Source: CAVSIP01 sp963728075
Lineage (GTDB): Bacteria; Actinomycetota; Actinomycetes; JAFAQI01; DASSKL01
Assembly (NCBI GenBank): GCA_963728075.1
Contig: CAVSIP010000007.1
Span: forward strand, 310,001-374,000
Direction: 5' to 3'
DNA: 64,000 nucleotides
In this document: one piece after another, positions 44,400 through 53,158 of the stretch
How the letters are laid out: every line of letters starts with the position of its first letter
Numbering within the stretch: position 1 is the stretch's first letter
Position numbers and translations under genes: made by a program
Notes under the pieces: model-generated
Database searches by the model: none
What the model was told of the DNA's origin: nothing
The model's input: only the letters and a program-made list of their open reading frames with translations

Positions 44400-45026
44400 T
44401 CACCGGCCGGCCTCGGTCAGCGCGGCCTGCAGCGACTGGCGGTAGCCCTCACTGGTGTAGGTCGCGCCGGAGACGGTGTCGATGTTCGCGCTCTGCGCGT
44501 CGAGGGCCTCCTGCCGCAGCTTCGGACCCGCGTACGCGCTGATGCTGCGGCTGCGCGGCGTGTCGTTCGGCAGCTGCAGGGCCTGCACGTCGGTCATCCG
44601 GTTGCCCTGCATGGTGATCCGCACCTGCACGGCGCCGTACGGCGTCTGCACCGCGGGTCCGGTGTACGTCGCCGTGGTGGGTGGTGCGGTCGTGTGCGGC
44701 GGCGCGGTGGTCGGGGGCGGCGCCTTCGTCGCGGGCGGCGGGGTCGTGGCGGCCGGTGCGGCCGCCCGTGTGGTCGCCGCCCGGTGGGACGCGACGGCGG
44801 CGGGGGCGGACGTGGCGGGCGCGGCGGCAGGTGCGGACGTGCGCGCCGGCGCGGCCACGCGGGCCGGTGCGGTGGGCGGCGCGGTGGCCACCGGCGCCGT
44901 CGGGGCGGCGTGTGCGGCCGTCACCGGCGGCGCGGCCGTGATGGTCGTCGGGCCGCCCTGCTCGCGTAGCAGCACCACGATCGCGGCCACGGTCAGCGCG
45001 GCGGTGACGACCGGGCGGGGCCTCAC
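44400..45026 (-). CDS. Exported FMN-binding domain protein
   Basis: A 208-residue protein with an N-terminal membrane anchor (VVTAALTVAAIVVLL), a long Ala/Thr/Pro linker (about 30-120) and an FMN_bind domain. The flavinylation motif DTVSGATYTSEGY is present, with Thr189 the expected FMN attachment site by analogy with NqrC/RnfG. It should carry covalent FMN on the outer face of the membrane and exchange electrons with the flavocytochrome encoded just upstream, which it overlaps by 4 nt (GTGA). The ApbE flavin transferase needed for attachment is not in the window. Confidence 0.85.
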   Translation of the reverse strand: MRPRPVVTAALTVAAIVVLLREQGGPTTITAAPPVTAAHAAPTAPVATAPPTAPARVAAPARTSAPAAAPATSAPAAVASHRAATTRAAAPAATTPPPATKAPPPTTAPPHTTAPPTTATYTGPAVQTPYGAVQVRITMQGNRMTDVQALQLPNDTPRSRSISAYAGPKLRQEALDAQSANIDTVSGATYTSEGYRQSLQAALTEAGR

Positions 45027-46390
45027 AGGTCGAACCTCTCGACGTGCACCCGGCGGGCCGGGACACCGGCGCGACGCACCACGTGGTGGACGTGGCGCAC
45101 CAGTCCGGGTGGGCCGCAGAGGTAGACGTCGCGCAGCGCCACGTCGGGCACCAGCTCGCGCAGCGACGCCACCGTGAGCGGGTCGGGGTGGTGGGCCGAC
45201 CCGCGGTGGCCGGCCAGCACGTGCACCCGCAGGTGCCGCTGGACGGCCAGTGCCTCGAGCTCGTCGCGCAGCGGCACCTGCGCCGCGTCGGACACCCGGA
45301 CGACCAGCACGGCAGGCGTACGCGTCGCCGCTGCCTCCTGGGCCAGGGCCAGCAGCGGCGCGAGTCCGGAGCCGCCGGCGACCAGCAGCAGCGGTCCCCC
45401 GTCGGCGAGGTCGCGGGTCATCGCGCCGTACGGCCCCTCGAGCAGGACGGGCACCCCTGGCCGGAGCGTCCGCAGCAGCCGGGTGTGGTCACCGACGGGC
45501 TTCGCGGTCATCCGCAGGAACTCGCCGTTGGGGGCGTGGGAGAGCGAGAACGGGTGCGCCTCGTACCAGCCGGTGCGGGTGAGGAAGCGCCAGCGGAAGA
45601 ACTGCCCCGACACCGCGGGCAGCCGGTGCAGGCCGTGCCCGGCGACGTACACGCTGGTGGACCCGTCCGCCTCCGCGACCACGCGGCTCACCCGGAAGCG
45701 GTGGCGGGCCATGAGGGCGACCGGCGCGACCACCCGGTAGCGCAGCAGCAGCACGAGCACCGACACGTGGGCGGCGATCCAGGCCGTGCGGGCCCCGGCG
45801 TGCGCAGCGAACTGCGCCCCGTCGACCAGCTGGTGCAGCAGTGCCAGCCCGAGGGCCGCGTACGCCAGCAGGTGCAGCAGGTGCCACGCCTCGTACGGCA
45901 GCCGCCGACGCAGTCCGGCCAGCGAGGTCGCCATGACCGCCGCGAGCAGCAGCAGCCCGATCGTGGCCAGCAGCACGTACGGGTAGTGCAGCACGATCCG
46001 GCCGCTCTCCCGCACCACGCTGACCCGGTCCTGCGCCGCGTACCCGGCGACGATCGCGACCACGTGCACGGCGACCAGGCTCGTGAGATACGTCCCCAGC
46101 CAGCGGTGGGCGGCCGTCAGCCAGTCGGCCCCGATGCGCCGCTCCCACACCGGTACCCGCGCGACGAGCAGCACCTGGACGAGCAGCAGGTAGCCGGCGA
46201 GCAGGCCGGTCGACCGGCCCACCTGCACCGCCAGGTCACCCGTCGACACGGCGACGCGCGTGGTCGGGTCGGTCCACCAGTACGCCAGCAGGCCGACCCC
46301 GCCGAGTGCCAGCAGTGCACCCACGGTGCCGGCGGTCTCACGCCGGCCCCAGGCGCGTGGGCGCGCGTCGACGACGGCCGGCGTGGTCAC
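45023..46390 (-). CDS. Ferric-reductase-like transmembrane flavocytochrome
   Basis: 455 residues. The N-terminal half has about six membrane helices, with His residues in LTAAHRWLGTYLTSLVAVHVV and EAWHLLHLLAYAALGLALLHQLV that fit two heme sites. The C-terminal half is a ferredoxin-reductase domain: FAD motif HPFSLSHAP, NAD(P) motifs VAGGSGLAPLLAL and VYLCGPPGLVRHV. It should pass electrons from NAD(P)H across the membrane. GTG 46390 is the start. The overlapping FMN-binding protein is the probable external acceptor, together forming a small transmembrane electron-transfer unit. Confidence 0.88.
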   Translation of the reverse strand: MTTPAVVDARPRAWGRRETAGTVGALLALGGVGLLAYWWTDPTTRVAVSTGDLAVQVGRSTGLLAGYLLLVQVLLVARVPVWERRIGADWLTAAHRWLGTYLTSLVAVHVVAIVAGYAAQDRVSVVRESGRIVLHYPYVLLATIGLLLLAAVMATSLAGLRRRLPYEAWHLLHLLAYAALGLALLHQLVDGAQFAAHAGARTAWIAAHVSVLVLLLRYRVVAPVALMARHRFRVSRVVAEADGSTSVYVAGHGLHRLPAVSGQFFRWRFLTRTGWYEAHPFSLSHAPNGEFLRMTAKPVGDHTRLLRTLRPGVPVLLEGPYGAMTRDLADGGPLLLVAGGSGLAPLLALAQEAAATRTPAVLVVRVSDAAQVPLRDELEALAVQRHLRVHVLAGHRGSAHHPDPLTVASLRELVPDVALRDVYLCGPPGLVRHVHHVVRRAGVPARRVHVERFDL

Positions 46391-46425
46391 GGCAGGCAGA
46401 CAACCACCCGAACTTCAGAAATTGC

Positions 46426-47871
46426 TCAGAACGGGCGGCCGCGCGGCTTGGCGGCGTGCGGCACCCAGGTGCCGCCGGAGTCGCGCCGGTAGTCCAGCCA
46501 CACCTCGCGGCCGCCCGCCGCGGTCGCCAGCTCCGCGTTGCGCAGGCCGTTCGGCGGCACGGAGTACGTCGACCCCGGGAACTCCGTGCCGCAGGCGTCG
46601 AACCCGGCCCACCAGGGTCCGGTCGCGGCGGTCACGTGCCAGCCGGTGGTGCCTGTCGCGCAGGCGAACGCGCGGTGCTCGGTGCAGCCGGCGGCGGCGA
46701 ACCGCGAGTCCGCCCGCTGGTACGCACAGGCACCGGCGCCCGCACGCGGCTCCTGCGGCGCCCAGCTCCAGACGAGCGCGGGCAGCCGCGGGTCCTCGGG
46801 GGTGAGCTGGTCCAGGCCGATGATGTTCACCCCGCAGCGCACCATCTGCGCCGTCGTGGGGGCGTCGATGAACGCCGACGTGTCGGTCATCGCCGCGAGC
46901 CAGACGCTTTCCTCGTAGTACCGCCGGAACACGTGCGCGTCGTGCTTGCTCACGTCGGCGCTGCAGGCGTACGGGCTCGGGTTGCCGCTCTCGTCCCAGC
47001 CGGGGTAGCGCTCGTGCACCCAGCTGCCCCAGGCCCCGGGACCGCAGTTGCCCACGATCAGCACCCGCGCGCCGTGCTGCTCGAGCTGCGCGGGACTCTC
47101 GTCGTACGGCGCCGGGCCGCACGACGTCGCGGGCCGGGAGACGAGGGCGCCGAGGTAGTGCTCGATCAGGCCGGCGGCGATGGCGTGCGCCTGCTCGTTG
47201 CCGCCGAGCTGGTTCTCCAGGTACAGCAGGAGGAACTCGTTCGGGTTCGCGTCGAGCCACGCGCGCACCTCGGCCAGGCCGGACTCGAACGGGCGGTCCC
47301 ACGAGCAGCCGACCGCGCCGTCCCCGTGGCACAGCGTCACCCAGTAGCCGCCGGTGCCCGGGTTGCCGTACGGGCTCGGCACCCAGTGCACGTCCAGCTC
47401 GATCGCCCGGACGCCCATCCGCAGCTGGTCGGTGAGGCTGTACGGCTGGTTCGCGTCCTGGTTGGTCAGGGTCGGGTTGCGGTCCGGCGGCGCGTACGCC
47501 GAGGAGTTGAACGAGTTGTGCGTGTGCGGCAGCTGGTTCTCCCACAGCGGTGCGTCGTGGCCGAGCGCCTCCTGCCGGATCAGCGCCCGGTGGGTCCACG
47601 ACCCTTCGAACTCCTGCACCCGCTGCTCGGACACCGGGCGGCCGTCCAGCCGGCCGCACACCTCCGGGTCGACGGCGACGTCGCAGGCGGCCGTGGCGTC
47701 CCAGGTTCCCTGCTGAAGGCTGCGGCACGCCTTGTCGCCGTCGCCGGCCGCGGCGTAGCACTGGGCCACCGCATCCGCCCCGCTGGGGGACGGGCCGTCC
47801 GCCAGGGCGACCGGCGCGGCCAGCCCCCCGGCCACGAGAGCGGCGGCGAGCGCCGTGCGCAGCGTCCTCAT
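46426..47871 (-). CDS. Secreted PI-specific phospholipase C (X-domain)-like protein
   Basis: A 481-residue exported protein with a Sec signal (TALAAALVAGGLAAPVALA). The PI-PLC-like TIM barrel has LPHTHNSFNSSAY (first catalytic His) and MGVRAIELDVHWVP (second His), then LCHGDG and FLLLYLENQLGG. An extended Cys-containing C-terminal region (from about 370) has several WAP-like segments and may form disulfides. It probably cleaves phosphatidylinositol or another phosphodiester outside the cell. ATG 47871 gives the signal peptide. It is divergent from an acyl-CoA ligase gene. Confidence 0.85.
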   Translation of the reverse strand: MRTLRTALAAALVAGGLAAPVALADGPSPSGADAVAQCYAAAGDGDKACRSLQQGTWDATAACDVAVDPEVCGRLDGRPVSEQRVQEFEGSWTHRALIRQEALGHDAPLWENQLPHTHNSFNSSAYAPPDRNPTLTNQDANQPYSLTDQLRMGVRAIELDVHWVPSPYGNPGTGGYWVTLCHGDGAVGCSWDRPFESGLAEVRAWLDANPNEFLLLYLENQLGGNEQAHAIAAGLIEHYLGALVSRPATSCGPAPYDESPAQLEQHGARVLIVGNCGPGAWGSWVHERYPGWDESGNPSPYACSADVSKHDAHVFRRYYEESVWLAAMTDTSAFIDAPTTAQMVRCGVNIIGLDQLTPEDPRLPALVWSWAPQEPRAGAGACAYQRADSRFAAAGCTEHRAFACATGTTGWHVTAATGPWWAGFDACGTEFPGSTYSVPPNGLRNAELATAAGGREVWLDYRRDSGGTWVPHAAKPRGRPF

Positions 47872-47965
47872 GCCCGCACGGTTTCGCTGCCGTCCGGCGA
47901 ACTCCTGCCGGCCCGGATCGGGCGAGGCGTTGCCAGGGAGCGGGGCGGGACGGCAGGGTGTGGAC

Positions 47966-49516
47966 ATGTACGCCGCAGAGCACGCGCGCACCCGTCCCGA
48001 CGACCCGGCCGTGGTCATGGCGACCAGCGGTGAGGTGATCAGCTTCGGCGAGTACGAGGCGCGCGCCAACCGGCTCGCCCACCTGTTCCGCGACCTGGGC
48101 CTGCGCCGGGGCGACCACGTCGCGATCTTCATGGAGAACAACCCGGTGCTGCTCTACGCCCAGGCGGCGGCGGAGCGGACCGGCCTGTACTACACGTGCA
48201 TCAACTCCTACCTGTCCGCCGAGGAGGTCGCCTACATCGTCGACGACTGCCAGGCCCAGGCCGTGGTGACGTCGGCGGCCAAGCGGGACGTCGCGCGGCA
48301 GCTGCCGGAACGCTGCCCGCAGGTGCGGCGCTGGCTGATGGCGGACGTCGACGCGCCGGACGGTCCGTACGAGCCGTACGCGGCGGCCACCGCGGGCCAC
48401 CCCGAGACGCCGGTCGACGACGAGCAGCTCGGGGCCGCGATGCTCTACTCCTCCGGCACCACCGGACGGCCGAAGGGCATCCTGCGGCCGCTGCCCGAGG
48501 AGCACCCCGCCGCGGCGCTGCCGATCATGGCGTTCGTCACCAACATGTTCCAGTTCCGGCCGCGGATGAACTACCTGTCGCCGGCGCCGCTGTACCACTC
48601 CGCACCCCAGGCCAGCGTGGCCGCGTCGATCCGGCTCGGCGGTCTCACCGTCGTCATGGAGCGGTTCGACCCGGCGCAGTACCTCGAGCTCGTCGAGCGC
48701 TACCGCATCACGAACTCGCAGGTCGTGCCGACGATGTTCTCCCGCATGCTCAAGCTGCCCGAGGAGGTGCGGGCGGCGGCGGACGTGTCGTCGCTGGAGT
48801 GCGTGGTGCACGCCGCCGCGCCGTGCCCGGTGCCGGTGAAGCAGGCGATGATCGACTGGTGGGGCCCGATCATCGTCGAGTACTACGGCGCCACCGAGGC
48901 GAACGGGTTCACCTTCTGCACCTCGGAGGAGTGGCTGGCGCACCAGGGCACGGTCGGCAAGGCGGTGCTCGGCGAGGTGGTGATCCTCGACGAGGACGGA
49001 ACCGAGCCCCCGACGGGTACGCCCGGCACCATCTGGTTCCGCGGTGCCACGAACTTCGAGTACTGGAACGACCCGGAGAAGACCCGCGAGTCACGGGACG
49101 ACAGCGGGACGATGAGCACCGTCGGTGACGTCGGCTACCTCGACGAGGACGGCTTCCTGTACCTCACCGACCGCAAGACGTACATGATCATCTCGGGTGG
49201 GGTGAACATCTACCCGCAGGAGACCGAGAACCTGCTCGTCACCCACCCGAAGGTCATGGACGCGGCGGTCTTCGGCGTCCCGAACGACGACCTCGGCGAG
49301 GAGGTCAAGGCCGTCGTCCAGCTCATGCCGGGGATCCCTGACAGCCCGGAGACCGAGCGCGAGCTCGTCGCCTTCTGTCGCGAGCACCTCGCCCACTTCA
49401 AGTGCCCTCGAAGTGTCGACTTCGCCCCCGAGCTGCCGCGGCTGCCGACCGGCAAGCTCTACAAGCGGCTGCTGCGCGACGCGTACTGGGAGGGCCACAC
49501 CTCAGCGATCGTCTGA
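47966..49516 (+). CDS. Acyl-CoA synthetase (AMP-forming)
   Basis: A 516-residue adenylate-forming ligase. AAMLYSSGTTGRPKGI is the phosphate loop, IIVEYYGATEANG is A5, STVGDVGYLDEDGFLYLTDRKTYMIISGGVNIYPQE is the hinge and LPRLPTGKLYKRLLRD carries the catalytic Lys. The shape matches FadD-type medium- or aryl-CoA ligases. ATG 47966 follows GCAGGG; a GTG two codons earlier is possible. It overlaps the end of the convergent alpha/beta hydrolase by 15 nt. This is the third ligase of its class in the window. Confidence 0.9.
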   Translation: MYAAEHARTRPDDPAVVMATSGEVISFGEYEARANRLAHLFRDLGLRRGDHVAIFMENNPVLLYAQAAAERTGLYYTCINSYLSAEEVAYIVDDCQAQAVVTSAAKRDVARQLPERCPQVRRWLMADVDAPDGPYEPYAAATAGHPETPVDDEQLGAAMLYSSGTTGRPKGILRPLPEEHPAAALPIMAFVTNMFQFRPRMNYLSPAPLYHSAPQASVAASIRLGGLTVVMERFDPAQYLELVERYRITNSQVVPTMFSRMLKLPEEVRAAADVSSLECVVHAAAPCPVPVKQAMIDWWGPIIVEYYGATEANGFTFCTSEEWLAHQGTVGKAVLGEVVILDEDGTEPPTGTPGTIWFRGATNFEYWNDPEKTRESRDDSGTMSTVGDVGYLDEDGFLYLTDRKTYMIISGGVNIYPQETENLLVTHPKVMDAAVFGVPNDDLGEEVKAVVQLMPGIPDSPETERELVAFCREHLAHFKCPRSVDFAPELPRLPTGKLYKRLLRDAYWEGHTSAIV

Positions 49517-50401
49517 CCGGGGGAGGGTGTCCCGCACGAACCGGCCGGCGGCCGCGACCGCCTGCCGCGCCTCCGGCAGGAACGGGTCGTACGCCTGCCA
49601 CACGTGCCACACGCCGGCCCACAGCTGCAGCGTCGCGTCGACTCCGGCGGCCAGCGCCCGCTCCACGAGGGCACGGGCGTCCCCGACGAGGATCTCGTCG
49701 TCCGCTGCCTGCACCAGCAAGGGCGGCAGGCCGCCGAGGTCGGCGAACAGCGGTGAGATCCCGGGGTCGTCGAGCGGCCGGTCGCCGCGGTACATGGCGG
49801 CGGACGTCGCGAGCCAGTCCGGGGTCAGGACGGGGTCGCCCTGCCCGCGGCCGTGCTGCTCGGGCCAGGCCGACAGGTCCAGCCAGGGGGACAGCAGCAC
49901 GGCGCAGCCGGGCAGCGTGCGGCCGCGGTCGCGCAACGCGCACAGCAGCGCGACCGTCAGCCCCCCGCCGGCCGAGTCACCCATCACCGCGACCTGCGCG
50001 GCCGGCACCCGCTGCGTGAGGTCGTCGTACGCCGCGACCGCGTCCTCCAGCCCCGCGGGGAAGGGGTGCTCGGGCGCGAGCCGGTAGTCGACGGCCCAGC
50101 CCTCCGCGTCGGCGGCCAGCGCCAGCCGGGCCACGAGCGCGGCGTGCGTGTCCGGCGAGCCGGTGACGTATGCGCCGCCGTGCAGGTACAGCAGCGCCCG
50201 CGGCGCCCGGGCCGGGCCGACGCGCCGGGCCGGGACACCGCCCAGCGCGACGTGCTGCGACACCGAGGCGCGCGGCATCGGGGCGAGCCGCGCCGCCCGC
50301 TCCAGCCGGGCCCGCTGGACGGGGATCGGGCCGGTGAAGGAACGCCGGGTCATCGCGAACACGAGCGGGCGCAGCGCCCGGGCGGCGAAGCTGACGGCCA
50401 T
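49502..50401 (-). CDS. Alpha/beta hydrolase of the hormone-sensitive-lipase family
   Basis: A 299-residue esterase. LLYLHGGAYVTGSPDTHAAL holds the HGG oxyanion motif. VAVMGDSAGGGLTVALL holds the nucleophile Ser, ADDEILVGDARAL the Asp and GVWHVWQAYD the His. DYRLAPEHPFPAGLED is also typical. It hydrolyses short acyl esters. ATG 50401 is preferred (AAAGGG 8 nt upstream); a GTG two codons before would overlap the DUF3097 stop. It is the last gene of a four-gene operon beginning with exonuclease III. Confidence 0.9.
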   Translation of the reverse strand: MAVSFAARALRPLVFAMTRRSFTGPIPVQRARLERAARLAPMPRASVSQHVALGGVPARRVGPARAPRALLYLHGGAYVTGSPDTHAALVARLALAADAEGWAVDYRLAPEHPFPAGLEDAVAAYDDLTQRVPAAQVAVMGDSAGGGLTVALLCALRDRGRTLPGCAVLLSPWLDLSAWPEQHGRGQGDPVLTPDWLATSAAMYRGDRPLDDPGISPLFADLGGLPPLLVQAADDEILVGDARALVERALAAGVDATLQLWAGVWHVWQAYDPFLPEARQAVAAAGRFVRDTLPRSDDR

Positions 50402-50403
50402 CG

Positions 50404-51216
50404 TCACTGCCCTTTCGTGGTGACGAAGTCGATGAGGGACTCGACCGGGCCGAGCAGCCCGGGCTCCAGGTCGGTGTACGTCCGCACGGTGGCGAGGATG
50501 CGCCGCCACGCGGTCGCGGCTTCCGGCTCACCGAGGTGCTCGGCGACGGTCTCCTTCCACGGCAGCCCGCGGGGCACGTCGGGCCACCGCTCGAGGCGCA
50601 CCCGCTCGGGCTTCACCGCCTGCCAGATGTCGACGTACGGGTGCCCGGCCACCAGGACGTGTGGACCGCGCACCTGCTCGGCGATGCGCTGCTCCTTGGA
50701 GCCGGGCACGAGGTGGTCGAGCAGCACGCCGAGACGAGCATCCGGACCGGGCCGGAAGCCGGCGACCACGCCGGGCAGGTTGTCGGCCCCGTCGAGCATC
50801 TCGACCACGACGCCCTCGACGCGCAGGTCGGCGCCCCACACCTTCTCCACCAGCTCGGCGTCGTGGGCGCCCTCGACGTAGATCCGGCTGGCGCGGGCGA
50901 CCCGGGCGCGCAGGCCCTTCACCGCGATCGACCCGGAGGCCGTGCGCTCCCGGGTGGCGGTGGTCGGCTTCGCGGGCCGGACCAGCGTCACCGGCCGCCC
51001 GTCGAGGAGGAACGCCGCCCGCTCCAGCGGGAACACCCGGCGGCTGCCGTGCCGGTCCTCGAGCAGCACGCCGTGCGGCTCGAGACCGACCACCGCGCCG
51101 CACCAGCCGCTCGCCGCGTCCTCGACGACGAGGTCGAGCTCGGCGGGCACCTCCGGCACCTTGGGCCGTGCCGGCGGCCCGGCCGCGAGCACGTCGCGCC
51201 CGTACCGGTCGCCCAT
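50404..51216 (-). CDS. DUF3097-family protein
   Basis: A 270-residue protein of an actinobacterial family of unknown function. VVEDAASGWCGAVVGLEPHGVLLEDRHGSRRVFPLE forms a beta-rich N-terminus. IYVEGAHDAELVEKVWGADLRVEGVVVEMLDGADNL and LVAGHPYVDIWQAVKP resemble a Toprim-like nucleic-acid domain, with acidic residues near EGAHDAE and VLLDHL. Its ATG shares a base with the SDR stop (TGATG). The operon with exonuclease III supports a possible nucleic-acid role, which is inference only. Confidence 0.8.
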   Translation of the reverse strand: MGDRYGRDVLAAGPPARPKVPEVPAELDLVVEDAASGWCGAVVGLEPHGVLLEDRHGSRRVFPLERAAFLLDGRPVTLVRPAKPTTATRERTASGSIAVKGLRARVARASRIYVEGAHDAELVEKVWGADLRVEGVVVEMLDGADNLPGVVAGFRPGPDARLGVLLDHLVPGSKEQRIAEQVRGPHVLVAGHPYVDIWQAVKPERVRLERWPDVPRGLPWKETVAEHLGEPEAATAWRRILATVRTYTDLEPGLLGPVESLIDFVTTKGQ

Positions 51217-52049
51217 CAGCCCACCACCCCGCGCAGCCCGTCGGTGCCGAACACCGGCTCCAGCAGGGCGCTGATGTCCGGGCCGCGGCGCAGGCAGTGC
51301 CCGCCGTCGACGTTGATGACCTGGCCGGTGACCCAGCTCGACTCCGGGCCGACGAGGAAGCGGACGAGCGAGGCGACGTCCGCGGGCTCGCCGATCCGGC
51401 CGAGCGGGGTGCAGGACAGGTAGTCCTGGCGCACGGCGTCGGTCCCGTGCAGCGCGGCGGCGAGGTCGGTGCGCACCAGCCCCGGCCGGACGCAGTTCAC
51501 GCGCACGCCGCTCGCGCCGAGCTCGTCGGCCGCCTGCATGCAGAGCATGTCGATGCCGGCCTTCGCCGGTCCGTACGCGCCGAACCAGCGGTGGGTGTTC
51601 GAGCTCGCGATCGACGACACCCCGACGAAAGCGCCACCACCGCGGCGCACCATCGCGCGCGCGGTGTGCTTCAGGGTGAGGAAGGTGCCGGTGACGTTGA
51701 CCGCCAGCGTGTGCTGCCACTGCTCGAGGTCGAGCTGGGTCACCGGTCCGATCGAGGTGGACCCGCCCGCGCAGGCGGCCGCGATGTCCAGGCCGCCGGT
51801 CGCCTCCGTGGCGACGCGTACGGCCGCCTCGACCTGCGCCTCCGCGGTGACGTCGGCGACCGCGTACCGCACGTCCGCCCGGGGTGCCGCGGCGCGTACC
51901 TCGTCCACTGCGGCGCGCAGCCGGTCCTCCGTCCGGCCGCAGATCGTCACGGCGGCCCCGTCGGCGGCCAGGTGGACGGCGCAGCCCAGCCCGATCCCGC
52001 TGCCGCCGCCCGTCACCAGGGCGGCGGTTCCCTCCAGTCCTCCGGTCAC
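51216..52049 (-). CDS. SDR-family NAD(P)-dependent oxidoreductase
   Basis: A 277-residue classical short-chain dehydrogenase. It has the cofactor motif LVTGGGSGIGLG, CAGG in place of NNAG, SSIASSNTHRWFGAYGPAKAG with catalytic Ser, Tyr and Lys, and RVNCVRPGLVRTDL. The C-terminal VTGQVINVDGGHCLR is typical. GTG 52049 has GAGGAG just upstream; a GTG four codons earlier overlaps the exonuclease stop (GTGA). It lies between exonuclease III and DUF3097 in the operon. The substrate is unknown. Confidence 0.9.
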   Translation of the reverse strand: MTGGLEGTAALVTGGGSGIGLGCAVHLAADGAAVTICGRTEDRLRAAVDEVRAAAPRADVRYAVADVTAEAQVEAAVRVATEATGGLDIAAACAGGSTSIGPVTQLDLEQWQHTLAVNVTGTFLTLKHTARAMVRRGGGAFVGVSSIASSNTHRWFGAYGPAKAGIDMLCMQAADELGASGVRVNCVRPGLVRTDLAAALHGTDAVRQDYLSCTPLGRIGEPADVASLVRFLVGPESSWVTGQVINVDGGHCLRRGPDISALLEPVFGTDGLRGVVG

Positions 52050-52057
52050 TGCTCTCC

Positions 52058-52834
52058 TCACAGGTCCAGGTCGACGACGACGGGCGCGTGGTCGGACGGT
52101 CCCTTGCCCTTGCGGGCCTCACGGTCGACGTACGCGTCCCGCACGGCGGAGGTGAACGCCGCGTTCGCGAGCACCAGGTCGATGCGCATGCCCATCCCCT
52201 TGTGGAACGCGCCCGCCCGGTAGTCCCAGTACGTGTACGGGTGCGGCCCCTTCATCGCGCGCGGCATCACGTCCGTGAGCCCGAGGTCCAGCAGGGCGCT
52301 GACCGCTGCCCGCTCCGGCGGGGTCACGTGCGTGGCACCGGCGAAGACGGCCGGGTCCCACACGTCCGCATCGGTGGGCGCGACGTTGTAGTCGCCGAGC
52401 ATGGCGAACGGGCGGTCGCCGCCCGCCTCGGCCCCGACCGCGTCCCTCAGGGCGGCCAGCCACTGCAGCTTGTAGTCGTAGTGCTCGCAGCCGACCTCGC
52501 GGCCGTTCGGGACGTACAGCGACCAGATGCGCAGCGGGCCGCAGGTCGCGCCCACGGCGCGCGCCTCGCGCTCGGGGAAGCCGGGCTGCCCGTCGAACCC
52601 GCGGCTGACGTCCGCCACCCCCACCCGGGACAGCACGGCCACCCCGTTCCAGCGCCCCTCACCGTGCGCGGCGACCTCGTACCCCAGCCCCTCGATGTGC
52701 AGGAACGGGAAGGCCTCGTCGGCGCACTTCGTCTCCTGCAGGCAGACCACGTCGGGGGCGGTCTCCTCCAGCCACGAGACGAGCCGGGGCAGCCGGGCCG
52801 CGATCGAGTTGACGTTCCAGGTGGCGACACGCAC
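52058..52834 (-). CDS. xthA: Exodeoxyribonuclease III (AP endonuclease)
   Basis: A 258-residue EEP-fold DNA repair nuclease that cuts abasic sites and removes 3' blocks. VATWNVNSIAARLPRLVSWLEETAPDVVCLQETK holds metal-binding Asn and Glu, YVPNGREVGCEHYDYKLQWL the catalytic Tyr/Asn region, MLGDYNVAPTDADVWDP the Asp/Asn pair and GPSDHAPVVVDLD the final Asp-His. GTG 52834 gives VRVATWN. It heads an operon with an SDR, DUF3097 and a hydrolase, with 4-nt or smaller junctions. Confidence 0.93.
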   Translation of the reverse strand: MRVATWNVNSIAARLPRLVSWLEETAPDVVCLQETKCADEAFPFLHIEGLGYEVAAHGEGRWNGVAVLSRVGVADVSRGFDGQPGFPEREARAVGATCGPLRIWSLYVPNGREVGCEHYDYKLQWLAALRDAVGAEAGGDRPFAMLGDYNVAPTDADVWDPAVFAGATHVTPPERAAVSALLDLGLTDVMPRAMKGPHPYTYWDYRAGAFHKGMGMRIDLVLANAAFTSAVRDAYVDREARKGKGPSDHAPVVVDLDL

Positions 52835-52854
52835 GGGTGCCAGCCTGGCACGGG

Positions 52855-53100
52855 TCAGGACGAAACCGACTCCCGCCGGGGGGCGTGGCGCTGCGTGGGT
52901 ACCGACGCCAGCGCCCGTTCGACGCGGACCAGGCACCAGGGCTGTCCGGTCGGCGCCTCGACCGGCGCCCACTCGCCGACCGTACGCATCGCCCGGTGCC
53001 AGTTCCGCCGGCGGTCGCGCCGCCGCACCCGGCGCCGGAGCACGACGGCGGCGAGCAGCAGCCAGCCGACGGCAACGGCGGCGAGCAGCAGCAGACCCAT
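52855..53100 (-). CDS. Small membrane protein of unknown function
   Basis: An 81-residue protein with one N-terminal hydrophobic helix (MGLLLLAAVAVGWLLLAAVVL), immediately followed by a strongly basic stretch (RRRVRRRDRRRNWHR) that should stay inside. A short polar tail with PTGQPWCLVRVERAL follows. It ends 20 nt before exonuclease III on the same strand, so it may be cotranscribed. No ribosome site is clear. I do not recognise the family. Confidence 0.5.
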   Translation of the reverse strand: MGLLLLAAVAVGWLLLAAVVLRRRVRRRDRRRNWHRAMRTVGEWAPVEAPTGQPWCLVRVERALASVPTQRHAPRRESVSS

Positions 53101-53158
53101 GCAGTGTCTGTCGGCCGTCCGTACCGCGGAATTGAGCCGGACGGGCCAGGATGGGCCG

